This document shows, piece by piece, positions 38,157 to 47,042 of a stretch of DNA of 64,000 nucleotides. Made by a program: the position numbers and the translations under genes. Origin of the DNA: Mesorhizobium sp. WSM3859 (GTDB taxonomy: Bacteria; Pseudomonadota; Alphaproteobacteria; Rhizobiales; Rhizobiaceae); contig NZ_NSGG01000007.1 in NCBI RefSeq assembly GCF_002295065.1, forward strand, positions 248,001-312,000. Reading direction: 5' to 3'. The number at the start of each line of letters is the position of its first letter. The stretch's first letter is position 1. A model generated the notes under the pieces. That model made no database searches. It saw nothing but the letters and a program-made list of their open reading frames with translations, and was not told the DNA's origin.

Positions 38157-39481
38157 AAGCGGTCGTCTTTTGCGGCCCAAGCCTGCGGGCGGATGACATC
38201 GCATCCTACGACGGCTTCGAATTTCGCCCTCCCGTGCGCCAGGGAGATCTCTATGTCGCCACGCGCGACGGTCCCAGGGCAATCGGCGTCATCGACGGTT
38301 ATTTCGACGGTCAGCCTGCTGTCCTGCACAAGGAGATACTTTGGGCCTTGACGCAAGGGATCGCCGTGTTCGGAGCGTCCAGCATGGGCGCGCTCCGTGC
38401 CGCGGAGTTGCACTCGTTCGGCATGCGCGGCGTTGGGCGTATTTTCGAAGCCTTTCGCGACGGCGAGCTCGCCGACGACGACGAGGTCGCGCTCATTCAT
38501 GGTCCGCCGGAAACCGGCTACATCCATCTGAGCGAGCCGATGGTCAACATTCGCGCGACGCTCGAGCGGGCGGTTGCGGAAGGTATCATCGACAGACCGA
38601 CAGGGTTGCGCCTTGCGGCCTCGTCCAAGGCGCGTTTCTACCGGGAAAGAACCTGGCCTGACATGCTGGCAGACATCGGCGATCCCCGTACGGAGCAGGA
38701 GCTGGCGGCCTGGCTGCGAACAGGCAAGGTCGACAGGAAGCGCGAAGACGGGTTGCAGCTGCTGAAGGAGATGGACGCGTTTATCCGCAATGGCGCTGCG
38801 CAGGGAACTCCCGCCTTCCATTTCGAATGGACCGAGAACTGGCACAATGCATCCTGGCGAAACGAGGCCGCCCAGCCAGGCGGCAAGGTCACGGCAGATC
38901 AGGAAGCTATTCTCGATGAGCTTCGGCTGAGCGGCGAATATGCGCAATTGCGTCGCGAGGCGCTGCTTCGCCTGTTGGCCCGCGGTGAGCGGGCAGCACC
39001 GGATCGCCAGGCAGTCAAGCGTGCCATGGGCGATTTTCGCTCGCGACGCGGGCTTATGCGGCAGGCGGACGTCAGCGCCTGGGCGCGCGACAACGGAACG
39101 GATCTTGCCGGCCTTGATCGCATGATCGAGGATGATGCGGCCATAGAGACGCTCGCGCGAGACCGCGATGCCGAACTGCATCGCGCCATCCTGGACAGAT
39201 TGCGCGAACAGGGTCTCTACCCTGGCTATCGAGACAAGGCTCTGGCCAGGCAGCGGTCGCCGTCGCCGTTCGTGCCGGTGCCGCGCGCCCTGCTCGCAGC
39301 CTGGTTTTTCGAGAATCGGCTCGGCCGGCAGGTTCCTCGCGACATCGACGACTATGCCATTTCGATCGGATTGCCTGGCATCGACAGTTTCTACGACCTG
39401 CTGGCTCGTGAATATGCTTTCACGGTCGGCAGCAGCTCTTCCGATCACTCTGGCCTGACCGACGAAAACGGGCTAACTTGA
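38153..39481 (+). CDS. tfuA: TfuA-domain protein
   Basis: A 442-residue protein whose N-terminal 220 residues match the TfuA domain: VFCGPSLRADDI near residue 4, GVIDGYFDGQPAVLHKEILW near 44-63, AVFGASSMGALRAAEL near 69-84 and the acidic DDDEVALIHG near 107. TfuA proteins partner YcaO in trifolitoxin and thioamide biosynthesis, possibly delivering sulfur. The remaining 220 residues are helical and unrecognised, so it is longer than simple TfuA proteins. GTG at 38153 overlaps the ycaO stop, implying coupled translation. Confidence 0.9.
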   Translation: MKAVVFCGPSLRADDIASYDGFEFRPPVRQGDLYVATRDGPRAIGVIDGYFDGQPAVLHKEILWALTQGIAVFGASSMGALRAAELHSFGMRGVGRIFEAFRDGELADDDEVALIHGPPETGYIHLSEPMVNIRATLERAVAEGIIDRPTGLRLAASSKARFYRERTWPDMLADIGDPRTEQELAAWLRTGKVDRKREDGLQLLKEMDAFIRNGAAQGTPAFHFEWTENWHNASWRNEAAQPGGKVTADQEAILDELRLSGEYAQLRREALLRLLARGERAAPDRQAVKRAMGDFRSRRGLMRQADVSAWARDNGTDLAGLDRMIEDDAAIETLARDRDAELHRAILDRLREQGLYPGYRDKALARQRSPSPFVPVPRALLAAWFFENRLGRQVPRDIDDYAISIGLPGIDSFYDLLAREYAFTVGSSSSDHSGLTDENGLT

Positions 39482-39550
39482 AACCGCATTCGCCGACGAT
39501 ACCGCAGCCAGTTTGACGTGCCATGTCTTTGTCCATTGCGAGGGGCAAGT

Positions 39551-40933
39551 GTGACATCTGGAGTGGAAGGCTCTGCATTCAAGAACGGGACGCGCTTCCG
39601 GCTGTTTGCCCAGGCGCCGTTCCTCAAGGCGTTTGATCGACCCGAAATCGTGCTCGTGTCGCCGCTGGCGGGGTCGGTCGGTCCCGGCCCGGGCGACGAT
39701 CGCATGTATGTCGTCGACCCCATTGGCAAGGCGTTTGCCTACGGCCTTGCCGAAAATGTTCGCGGCGACCCGCTTTATTTAATGCCGCCTTGGCGCGGCG
39801 ACGTCTTTCCTCCAGCGTTTCCTGATCCCGACGGCCATTTCGATCACATCGACCCGGACGATCCGACATTCGAGGCGGCGCATCTGTTTGGCTCGGTGCG
39901 TTTCACGCTGGACGTGTGGGAGAAATATTTCGGCCATCCGATCACCTGGCATTTCCAGCGCGACCTCGACCGCCTGGAACTGGTGATACAGCGCAATCTG
40001 CATGAAAACGCCTTCATGGGATACGGCTTTCTGGAGGTCGGAATTCATGAGACGGCGGACGCTCGGATCGAGCCGTTCACCCTGAACTTCGACGTTATAG
40101 CCCATGAGGTCGGCCACTGCGTCATCTATTCCATCATCGGCGTGCCCGACCCCGGGACGGCCAGCGCGGAATACTATGGCTTCCACGAATCCTCGGCCGA
40201 CCTCGCTGCCCTCGTCGCCGCCCTGCATTTCGATTCCGTCATAGATGAGTTGTTGGAGACCAGTCACGGCAATCTCTACACCCACAATCTCCTCAACCGC
40301 GTCGCCGAGCTCTCCTCCAATAGTCAGATCAGGCTCGCCGCCAACCCGCTGTCGATGCTGGATTTCGTCCATGGCTGGAGCGACGAGCATGCCCTTGCGC
40401 AACCGCTCACTGGCGCGATGTTCGACATTTTTGTCGACCTCTTCCATGACGAGCTCGTCACCCGGGGTCTGATCACCCAAAGCCAGGAAGACCTGTCCGA
40501 CAGGCTGGAGGACTGTCCCGACTATTTCCGCGTCATCCAGCCGATGTTCGATGAAGCCTATGCGGCGGCGCCTTTGGCGTTTCGCGAAGCACTGGTCGCC
40601 TCGCGCGACGAGCTCGGCATGCTTCTTGCCGAAACCTGGCGGCGCCTTGCGCCGGACGGTCTCAGTTACGCGGAAGTCGGATATACGTTGCGCGCCGTTG
40701 ACAGGCTGATGACGGGCGGGCGCTGGCGCACGATCATCGACGTCAACTTCAACCGCCGCGCGATCGGTTTTGTAAGCGCCGGCCCCAAAATCAAGCCGTC
40801 CGGACCCAAAAGCCACTTCGGTTTGCCGAGGGTATTCGTGCCGGCGCGTCATGGCGCTTGTTGTGCACGGCATCTGCATGTTGCGAGACGGACGGGGACG
40901 CGAGACAGACTGGCCAGGGCCGGCGTTCTTTGA
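39551..40933 (+). CDS. HExxH zinc metallopeptidase, M4-like
   Basis: A 460-residue protein without a signal peptide. The zinc site is AHEVGHC at about residues 184-190 (His185, His189), and the third ligand is probably Glu213 in FHESSADLAALVAAL, a gluzincin arrangement like thermolysin. The GTG at 39551 has GAGGGG five bases upstream; ATG at 39518 is possible. The last 45 residues are atypical (two adjacent Cys, Arg-rich) and may be poorly conserved. Lying 69 bases after tfuA, it may cleave a leader peptide or mature a modified product. This role is inferred from position. Confidence 0.8.
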   Translation: MTSGVEGSAFKNGTRFRLFAQAPFLKAFDRPEIVLVSPLAGSVGPGPGDDRMYVVDPIGKAFAYGLAENVRGDPLYLMPPWRGDVFPPAFPDPDGHFDHIDPDDPTFEAAHLFGSVRFTLDVWEKYFGHPITWHFQRDLDRLELVIQRNLHENAFMGYGFLEVGIHETADARIEPFTLNFDVIAHEVGHCVIYSIIGVPDPGTASAEYYGFHESSADLAALVAALHFDSVIDELLETSHGNLYTHNLLNRVAELSSNSQIRLAANPLSMLDFVHGWSDEHALAQPLTGAMFDIFVDLFHDELVTRGLITQSQEDLSDRLEDCPDYFRVIQPMFDEAYAAAPLAFREALVASRDELGMLLAETWRRLAPDGLSYAEVGYTLRAVDRLMTGGRWRTIIDVNFNRRAIGFVSAGPKIKPSGPKSHFGLPRVFVPARHGACCARHLHVARRTGTRDRLARAGVL

Positions 40934-40955
40934 GTCAGATGAGGAGGAATGTCCA

Positions 40956-41138
40956 ATGCCTTACGTCGTGACGGAAATCATGGACGACATTGAATTGTTG
41001 CAAGCCCATGTGGACAGCATATCCAAAAAGCGAGGCAGGGTCGTAAGCGTATTATGGCGCGAAAGTGATCGCGCTTATGTCGTGACGCATGAGGTGGAAG
41101 CGGCTGAGAAACAAAACAGAAGCCAAAGGGCTGCCTAA
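40956..41138 (+). CDS. 60-residue protein in the YcaO-TfuA cluster
   Basis: Small acidic-then-basic protein. ATG at 40956 has AGGAGGAATG eight bases upstream, a strong site; an in-frame ATG at 40851 would add 35 residues. The sequence has a structured-looking first part (VVTEIMDDIELLQAHVDSIS), a central basic KKRGRVVSVLW and a polar tail (EKQNRSQRAA). There is no Cys and no clear cleavage site. It lies 22 bases after the peptidase gene. It could be a RiPP precursor or a peptide-recognition protein; nothing in the sequence decides. Confidence 0.7.
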   Translation: MPYVVTEIMDDIELLQAHVDSISKKRGRVVSVLWRESDRAYVVTHEVEAAEKQNRSQRAA

Positions 41139-41199
41139 TGCCAAGAAATCATTCAGTCTAATGTTAGATACATGATCCAGGAACCGGAGGGTAGCGGTA

Positions 41200-42045
41200 A
41201 TGGTAGAGAGTCTTCTTAGCGTGTCGGGTATAAATCTATTCGGCCATTTTGTGATCGATTTGCAGGTTGTGAACCCACTTCTCAATCCTATCGTGGCGCA
41301 GGTAGCGACTGCCAAGCACATACCGGCATTGACCGGCAACAAGGTCGTGAACGGTGTACGTTTGACAGAAAAGAGCAAGATTGTTGTTTGGAAACAGAAG
41401 GTTCCGGATCAGATCGGTGTGTACACGGTTGGCGGCGCGGACGGTCGATGGACCAAGGATGACACGCCTGTCGGTGCGATAATCCAGGTGACCGGCGGGG
41501 ATAGTTTCGTCGGCTATTTCATGAAACTTGAGGGCGGGTTCGAATTTATCGGGCGCCGCCCTGGCGCGGCCAACCGAAGCGGCAAGAACAGGCTCCTTGA
41601 AGACCAGCTGCAGAACGGCAGGTTTGCAAGAATATATGGCTTCAGTTTTGAGGGAAGCTACTACGACCTTCCGAGGCCCATAATATTCCTTGTGCACGGT
41701 GATGGAGAGCTTGTCGCGGAAGATCTCGGCACGTTCAGCGCCGCCCGCTCACCCAGCCCGACCGGACTGACGGGCCTCGCTGCGGCCGACTTCGATTTCG
41801 CCGATGGCCTGCGGGTCTGGTCCTACGACAAGGCCGACTACACAGTCCGCATGGATGTCGAGACAGGCATGTTCGAGGATGTGCTGCTCGCGGCGATACT
41901 CGGTGGCGGCGGACCGGGCGGCATGGACAGTGCCGGCATGAGCGCGCGTGGCATGAGCGCAAGGGGAATGAGCGCGCGTGGCATGAGCGCAAGGGGAATG
42001 AGCGCCCGCGGCATGAGCGCTCGCGGAGGCGGCAACAGCGATTGA
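41200..42045 (+). CDS. Protein with C-terminal GMSAR repeats, candidate modification substrate
   Basis: A 281-residue protein I do not recognise. Residues 1-30 are hydrophobic, residues 40-130 look beta-rich with several Gly (IGVYTVGG, VGAIIQVTGGDSFVGYF), and 150-240 form a folded region ending DVETGMFEDVLLAAILGGG. The tail has six perfect GMSAR repeats (about residues 246-275) ending GGGNSD. ATG at 41200 has GGAGG upstream at nine bases. The base composition is lower in GC than the neighbours. Its place downstream of ycaO, tfuA and the peptidase makes the tail a candidate multi-core peptide. Confidence 0.75.
   Translation: MVESLLSVSGINLFGHFVIDLQVVNPLLNPIVAQVATAKHIPALTGNKVVNGVRLTEKSKIVVWKQKVPDQIGVYTVGGADGRWTKDDTPVGAIIQVTGGDSFVGYFMKLEGGFEFIGRRPGAANRSGKNRLLEDQLQNGRFARIYGFSFEGSYYDLPRPIIFLVHGDGELVAEDLGTFSAARSPSPTGLTGLAAADFDFADGLRVWSYDKADYTVRMDVETGMFEDVLLAAILGGGGPGGMDSAGMSARGMSARGMSARGMSARGMSARGMSARGGGNSD
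41935..42024 (+). repeat. Six 15-base tandem repeats encoding GMSAR
   Basis: Six consecutive 15-base units, each coding Gly-Met-Ser-Ala-Arg. The units differ at synonymous positions (GGC or GGA; GCG, GCA, GCC or GCT; CGT, AGG or CGC), so the amino acid sequence is kept while codons vary. Confidence 0.95.
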
Positions 42046-42292
42046 CCTGCATGGAATGAGTCCCTGACGGCCCATTCGCTTGGACATGCGGAAGATCGGC
42101 CTTGGCTGGGCGATCAACGGTATGGTGTGTCGCCGCTCACTGATCGCGCGGGCGTTGCATTAGCATGAGCTAATTCCTTTAAATCTCAGCAATATTCCCT
42201 TGAGCACGTCTTTTTTTCCCGCCTGCTGTTGGCGATTCTGCGTGCTATGCTGCGCTGCCCGGTGATTGCTGGAAACGCCGGCGGGAAGAGCA

Positions 42293-44059
42293 ATGGTAAC
42301 AGGCCGATACGAGCTGATTAATCGAAAGCTGTCGGCGATCGTCTATGCGGACGTGCACGGCTACAGCCGCCTTATGGATCAGGACGAGGCAGGCACAGTT
42401 GTCCGCCTGACCCGGTCGCTCAGCTTCATACGCGGCTTGGTTGGCGACTATGGCGGTTCAGTCGTCGACACTGCCGGCGACGCTGTGGTGGCCCTGTTCC
42501 CCAGCCCGACCCTGGCGTTGCATTTCGCGGTCGAGATGCAGCGGGAACTGTCCAACGAGACGGTGTGGTCAGGCGCCCAGGATCCCATCACCTATAGGAT
42601 CGGCATTACCGTCGGAGACACGATCGCAAGCGACGGTGAGATCTATGGCCTGGGCATCAATATGGCCGCTCGAATCCAGTCGCTGGCGGAGCCGCGCGGC
42701 ATATGCATCGCCGAATCCGTTCGCCAATTCGTTCGTGGCGAGCCGGAGTGCTCGTTCCGCTCGCTAGGCAAGCAAAAGCTGAAAAATATCGCCGACGAAG
42801 TGGAGGTCTTCGCGGTCGATTTCGAGCTGGCGCATGCCGAGCCAAGGGTGTCGGCGCCACGTTTTGCCCCTGCGCCCGAGCGTATCGCGCCGGAGAGTTC
42901 GCTGGCGGTCCTGCCGCTTGAGAACGTTTCAGGTGACCCCGCGGACCTTCATTTGTGCCAGGGTGTCGTGGCGGATCTCATTTCCAACCTGTGCCGGTTC
43001 CGCAACCTGATGGTGATTGCCCGACACTCGACGCTGGCCGTCGTCGCCCAGACGCGATCGCTGCGCGAGATCGCCAATCAACTGGGTGTTCGCTATCTCC
43101 TGACGGGAAGCCTGCGCCGTGCGGGCGCTCGCCTGCGGGTCGCCATGGACCTGGTCGAGGCGCAGACCGAGCATACGATCTGGTCGGAACGCTACGACGG
43201 CAGCATTGAGGACATCTTCGCCTTCCAGGACGATGTCACCGCAACGACCGCGTCGCGGCTGGCCGTGCAGATCGACATGGCTGAGAGGCGGCGGTTGATA
43301 TCGCAAAATCACCCCAACATTCATGCCTATGGCATGATCTTGCGCGGACAGGATCTCAGCTTCCGCTTCCGCCCGGAGAGCAATTGGCATGCCAGGCGGC
43401 TTTATGAGCAGGCGAGGGTTCTCGATCCCCGTTATGCCCGCAGCTATGCGGCCCTGTCACGGACGTTCAACGTCGAATGGCGTTATGCGTGGACCAACGA
43501 CCCGGAAGCTGCGCTGAACGAGGCGTTGAAGCTCGCAAGTCTAGCCGTGCTGCACGATGACCTCGATGCACGTGGTTACTCGGAGATGGGCTTGGCTCAC
43601 CTCTACAAGAAGCAGCACGATCCAGCGATCGCCGCCTACGAACGCGCTCTGCAGCTCAATCCCAACGACGCCGACCTGCTGGCCGAGATGGGCGACTGCC
43701 TTGTCTACGTTCGGCAGGCGGAACGGTCCGTGAAGCTGCTGGAGCGGGCGATGCGGCTGAACCCTTACTATCCCGATGCTTATCTTTGGTATCTGGGTGA
43801 TGCCTATTTCCAGCTGGGCGAATATGAAAAAACGATAGAGACGCTGCAGAAGATGCGGGACGGCTCCGAGGGCCATCGGCTAATGGCAGCGAGCCATGCC
43901 TATCTCGGCAACACCCAAGAGGCGGAGAAGCACGCCCGTGCGCTGCTGGAGGTGCACCCGAATTTTACCACCGAGCAGTGGCGTAAAGTTCCGCCGCACA
44001 AATATCCCGAGGATACTGAATTGCTTGTCGAGGGCCTGCGCAAAGCAGGGCTAAGATAG
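42293..44059 (+). CDS. Class III adenylate/guanylate cyclase with TPR domain
   Basis: A 588-residue soluble protein. Residues about 10-175 form a class III cyclase catalytic domain: SAIVYADVHGYSRLM near residue 13 with the first metal-binding Asp, and VVDTAGDAVVALF near residue 57 with the second. A TolB/FlgO-like domain (SLAVLPLENVSGDP near 206, then GVVADLISNL) follows, and the C-terminal third holds tetratricopeptide repeats (ALQLNPNDADLLAEM near 455). This layout is frequent in rhizobia. ATG at 42293 follows GGAAGAG; TTG at 42266 is possible. It lies 247 bases after the cluster and may be independent. Confidence 0.88.
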   Translation: MVTGRYELINRKLSAIVYADVHGYSRLMDQDEAGTVVRLTRSLSFIRGLVGDYGGSVVDTAGDAVVALFPSPTLALHFAVEMQRELSNETVWSGAQDPITYRIGITVGDTIASDGEIYGLGINMAARIQSLAEPRGICIAESVRQFVRGEPECSFRSLGKQKLKNIADEVEVFAVDFELAHAEPRVSAPRFAPAPERIAPESSLAVLPLENVSGDPADLHLCQGVVADLISNLCRFRNLMVIARHSTLAVVAQTRSLREIANQLGVRYLLTGSLRRAGARLRVAMDLVEAQTEHTIWSERYDGSIEDIFAFQDDVTATTASRLAVQIDMAERRRLISQNHPNIHAYGMILRGQDLSFRFRPESNWHARRLYEQARVLDPRYARSYAALSRTFNVEWRYAWTNDPEAALNEALKLASLAVLHDDLDARGYSEMGLAHLYKKQHDPAIAAYERALQLNPNDADLLAEMGDCLVYVRQAERSVKLLERAMRLNPYYPDAYLWYLGDAYFQLGEYEKTIETLQKMRDGSEGHRLMAASHAYLGNTQEAEKHARALLEVHPNFTTEQWRKVPPHKYPEDTELLVEGLRKAGLR

Positions 44060-45412
44060 CGAAGGTGCGGGCGTATGCCGCGAGATAGATGACGCGGCCG
44101 CTGCCGGAACGGGAACTCGCCCCAGCCGCAATTCCCGCTGACGCCGGTACTCCAGCGCGATGGCGCCCCAGACCAGTCCGAGCAGCAGATAGAGATGGCG
44201 CCAGTGGTCGATGTCGATGAAGGTGCCAAGCCCGATATTGCCGAGATAGGCGACATAGGCGCAAAGCAGATAGGGCTGCCATGGCCGGTCGCGCAGGAGG
44301 ATGCGGAAGCCGGCGACGATCGTCCACAAGGTCAGCGTCAGGAACGACACGAAGCCCAGCCAGCCATAATCCATCAGCGCCTTCAGCCAGATGTCGTGCG
44401 TGTCCTCGCCATAGATCGTGCCGAACACCAGCGGTCCGATGCCGAACGGATGCTCCATGGCCAGCTGGAAGCCGATCGTGTAGCGAGCGAAGCGGCCGAG
44501 TCGCGCCGAATCGTAGCTCTGCTCGAGCTGCGCGCGCTGGGTGAACATGTCCGACACGCCGGGCAGTTGCAGGATGATCAGGAAGGCGATGACCAGCAGC
44601 GCCACGGCGGCGATCGTCATCACGACGACCCGCAGCCGGAACTTGCCGCTGGTGCTCTGCAGGAACAGGCATGCCGTGAGCAGCACCGCCGACACCGCGA
44701 ACATGCCCCAGGCGCCGCGCGAGAAGGAGAAGAAGATGCCGGCCGCGATGATGAGCAGCGGCATCGCAAGCAGCGGCATGCGCCGCACCGGGCCAGTGAG
44801 CAGCCGGAAGAGCAGGTAGGTGCCGGGCAGCACCAGGAACGGCCCGAACACGTTCGGGTCCTGGAAGGCGCCGGCCGCGCGGTCGTATTTGGTGAACATC
44901 TCCGCGCCGGGAAAGGCATGGAAATAGCCGGCGATGCCGAGCAGCGATGTCGCCACCGCCGACACGACATAGGCGATGAAGATCAGCCGGTAGAGGCTGG
45001 GCTGGACCGAGGTCACCGAGGCGAAGAACACCGCGCTGAAGGCGAGGAACAGCGAGACGGCAAGATAGAGCGGCGTGTTGGCGAGATCCGCCATCTGCGT
45101 CATGGCGATCATGCCGCCGATATTCATCGCCACCAGGAGCACCAGCAGCGGCACGATCGCGCGCGAGATCCTGAGGCCGAACAGCGCCCAGACCGCGATC
45201 AGCCCGGCCATATAGATTTCGTAAGGCGCGGGCTCGCTGATGACGAAGCCGGAGAGCAGGATGCCGATGCCGATCCCCGCCGACGCGATCAGCGAGACCA
45301 GCTTGGCGTTGACCGCTGAAGGCGGCAACTGATTGACAGCCTGCGGCTGCAACTGGTTGACCGCCGACGCCGGCAATGCCCGCGGCTGCAACTCATGGGC
45401 GACGGCACTCAA
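44051..45412 (-). CDS. O-antigen ligase/polymerase-type membrane protein
   Basis: A 453-residue inner-membrane protein with 10-12 helices and a large periplasmic loop in the C-terminal half (near residues 320-345), the pattern of Wzy polymerases and WaaL ligases. The loop has the polysaccharide-polymerase segment FGTIYGEDTHDIWLKALMDYG near residues 331-351. It is the last gene of an operon with a sugar-phosphate transferase and overlaps it (ATGA at 45409-45412). Its 3' end overlaps that of the cyclase gene by nine bases. Confidence 0.85.
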   Translation of the reverse strand: MSAVAHELQPRALPASAVNQLQPQAVNQLPPSAVNAKLVSLIASAGIGIGILLSGFVISEPAPYEIYMAGLIAVWALFGLRISRAIVPLLVLLVAMNIGGMIAMTQMADLANTPLYLAVSLFLAFSAVFFASVTSVQPSLYRLIFIAYVVSAVATSLLGIAGYFHAFPGAEMFTKYDRAAGAFQDPNVFGPFLVLPGTYLLFRLLTGPVRRMPLLAMPLLIIAAGIFFSFSRGAWGMFAVSAVLLTACLFLQSTSGKFRLRVVVMTIAAVALLVIAFLIILQLPGVSDMFTQRAQLEQSYDSARLGRFARYTIGFQLAMEHPFGIGPLVFGTIYGEDTHDIWLKALMDYGWLGFVSFLTLTLWTIVAGFRILLRDRPWQPYLLCAYVAYLGNIGLGTFIDIDHWRHLYLLLGLVWGAIALEYRRQRELRLGRVPVPAAAASSISRHTPAPSLS

Positions 45413-46944
45413 TAGGCGTTTTCCGTGTTGAGCAGGCGGATCGGCGTCAGGAACAGGATGCGCAGGTCGAACAGCATCGACCAGTTCTCGATGTAATAGA
45501 GGTCGTATTCGGTGCGCATGCGGATCTTTTCGTTGGTGTCCATCTCGCCGCGCCAGCCGTTGATCTGCGCCCAGCCGGTGACGCCGGGCTTCACCTTGTG
45601 GCGGGCGAAATAGCCGTCGACCACCTCGTTGTAGAGCAGATTGTGCGACTGCGCGGCGATCGCATGCGGGCGCGGCCCGACCAGCGACAGCGAGCCGAAG
45701 AGCGAGTTGAAGAACTGCGGCAATTCATCGATCGAGGTCTTGCGGATGAAGCGTCCGACGCGGGTAACGCGCGGATCGTTCTTGGTCACCGTCTGCTTGG
45801 CGGTCGGGTCGGACCGGTCGGTGAACATCGAGCGGAACTTGTAGACCTCGATGATCTCGTTGTTGAAGCCGTGCCGCTTCTGTTTGAACAGCACCGGGCC
45901 CTTGCTGTCGAGCTTGATGGCGATCGCTGTGGCGAGCATCACCGGCGAGAAGACGATGATGCCGACAAGCGAGAAGACGATGTCGAAAGCGCGCTTGGCG
46001 ACCGAATCCCAGTCGTTGATCGGCTTGTCGAAGATGTCGAGCATCGGCACGGAGCCGATGTAGGAGTAGGCGCGCGGCCGGAACTGCAGCGCGTTGGAAT
46101 GCGCCGAGAGCCGGATGTCGACCGGCAGCACCCAGAGTTTCTTGAGCAACTGCAGGACGCGCGATTCGGCGGTCAGCGGCAGCGACACGATCAGCATGTC
46201 GATGCGTGCGATGCGGGCGAATTCTATGAGTTCGGAAATCGTGCCGAGCTTCGGATAACCGGCGACGATCGGCGGCGAGCGCTTGTCGTTGCGGTCGTCG
46301 AAGATGCCGCAGATGCGGATGTCGTTGTAAGGCTGCTTCTCGACCGAGCGGATCAGCTGCTCGGCCGCCTTACCGCCGCCGACGATGAGCGCGCGGCGCT
46401 CCATGCGGCCGTCGCGTGCCCAGCGCCGGATGAGGCTGGACATCACCAGCCTCAGGCCGAAGATCAGCACGAAGCCGACCACGAACCAGGTGCCGAACAG
46501 CAGGCGCGAATAGTCTTCCGACGCCTTGATGGCAAAGGCGGTGAGCGCCATCAGCGCGAAACTGCCGGCCCAGACGAGCAGCACGCGGCCAAAATTGGCC
46601 AGTGGGCGCATCAGCGCCGCGATCTGGTAGCGGTCGGTGACGTCGAGCAGCACCACGGCCAGGAACGACGTCGCCGCGATCGCCAGCGGATATTGCCAGG
46701 CCAGATAGGTGAAGAAGCCGACATAGTAGAAATAGACGCCGAGCCCGGACAGGAACAGCAGTGCGAACTCGACCATGCGCAGCACGCCGCTGACCATGAT
46801 CGGCGACATGGTATCGCGCCGGTATTGCGAGGCGACCTGGCGCGCCACGTCGTTGATGCCGCCGGGCTGTCCGCCATCGGCGGGAGCGTCGTAGTTGCGC
46901 ACCGCATCCATGGAAAAGCGGTGGGCGGGGTCGATCTCATTCAT
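45409..46944 (-). CDS. Undecaprenyl-phosphate sugar-phosphate transferase (WcaJ/ExoY-like)
   Basis: Initiates repeat-unit assembly for an exopolysaccharide by loading the first sugar phosphate on undecaprenyl phosphate. The 511-residue protein has five N-terminal helices, a nucleotide-binding-like CoA domain (ALIVGGGKAAEQLIRSVE near residues 187-204), and the C-terminal catalytic domain: KRAFDIVFSLVGIIVFSPVM near 315-334, KFRSMF near 373 and DELPQFFNSLFG then LVGPRPHA near 409-430. The long form with the central domain is of the PssE/WcaJ class. It precedes the polymerase gene, overlapping it by four bases. Confidence 0.92.
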   Translation of the reverse strand: MNEIDPAHRFSMDAVRNYDAPADGGQPGGINDVARQVASQYRRDTMSPIMVSGVLRMVEFALLFLSGLGVYFYYVGFFTYLAWQYPLAIAATSFLAVVLLDVTDRYQIAALMRPLANFGRVLLVWAGSFALMALTAFAIKASEDYSRLLFGTWFVVGFVLIFGLRLVMSSLIRRWARDGRMERRALIVGGGKAAEQLIRSVEKQPYNDIRICGIFDDRNDKRSPPIVAGYPKLGTISELIEFARIARIDMLIVSLPLTAESRVLQLLKKLWVLPVDIRLSAHSNALQFRPRAYSYIGSVPMLDIFDKPINDWDSVAKRAFDIVFSLVGIIVFSPVMLATAIAIKLDSKGPVLFKQKRHGFNNEIIEVYKFRSMFTDRSDPTAKQTVTKNDPRVTRVGRFIRKTSIDELPQFFNSLFGSLSLVGPRPHAIAAQSHNLLYNEVVDGYFARHKVKPGVTGWAQINGWRGEMDTNEKIRMRTEYDLYYIENWSMLFDLRILFLTPIRLLNTENAY

Positions 46945-47042
46945 GGGAACTGTCCGCGAGCTTCGCGCAAATGCTTAGCAAAAGAGAGCTAAAAAAGGCT
47001 TGAAACAACCGGTGGTTTTGAAGCTGTTGTGCGGTTGCGGAC

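Noticed and set aside
41935..42024. Tandem repeat as a CRISPR-like array
   Set aside because: The units are 15 bases, contiguous without spacers and in-frame within a protein gene.
44195..46992. Long plus-strand open frames opposite the polymerase and sugar-transferase genes
   Set aside because: Same antisense effect; composition is dominated by Arg, Glu, Asp and His, without motifs, while the minus-strand genes are clear families.
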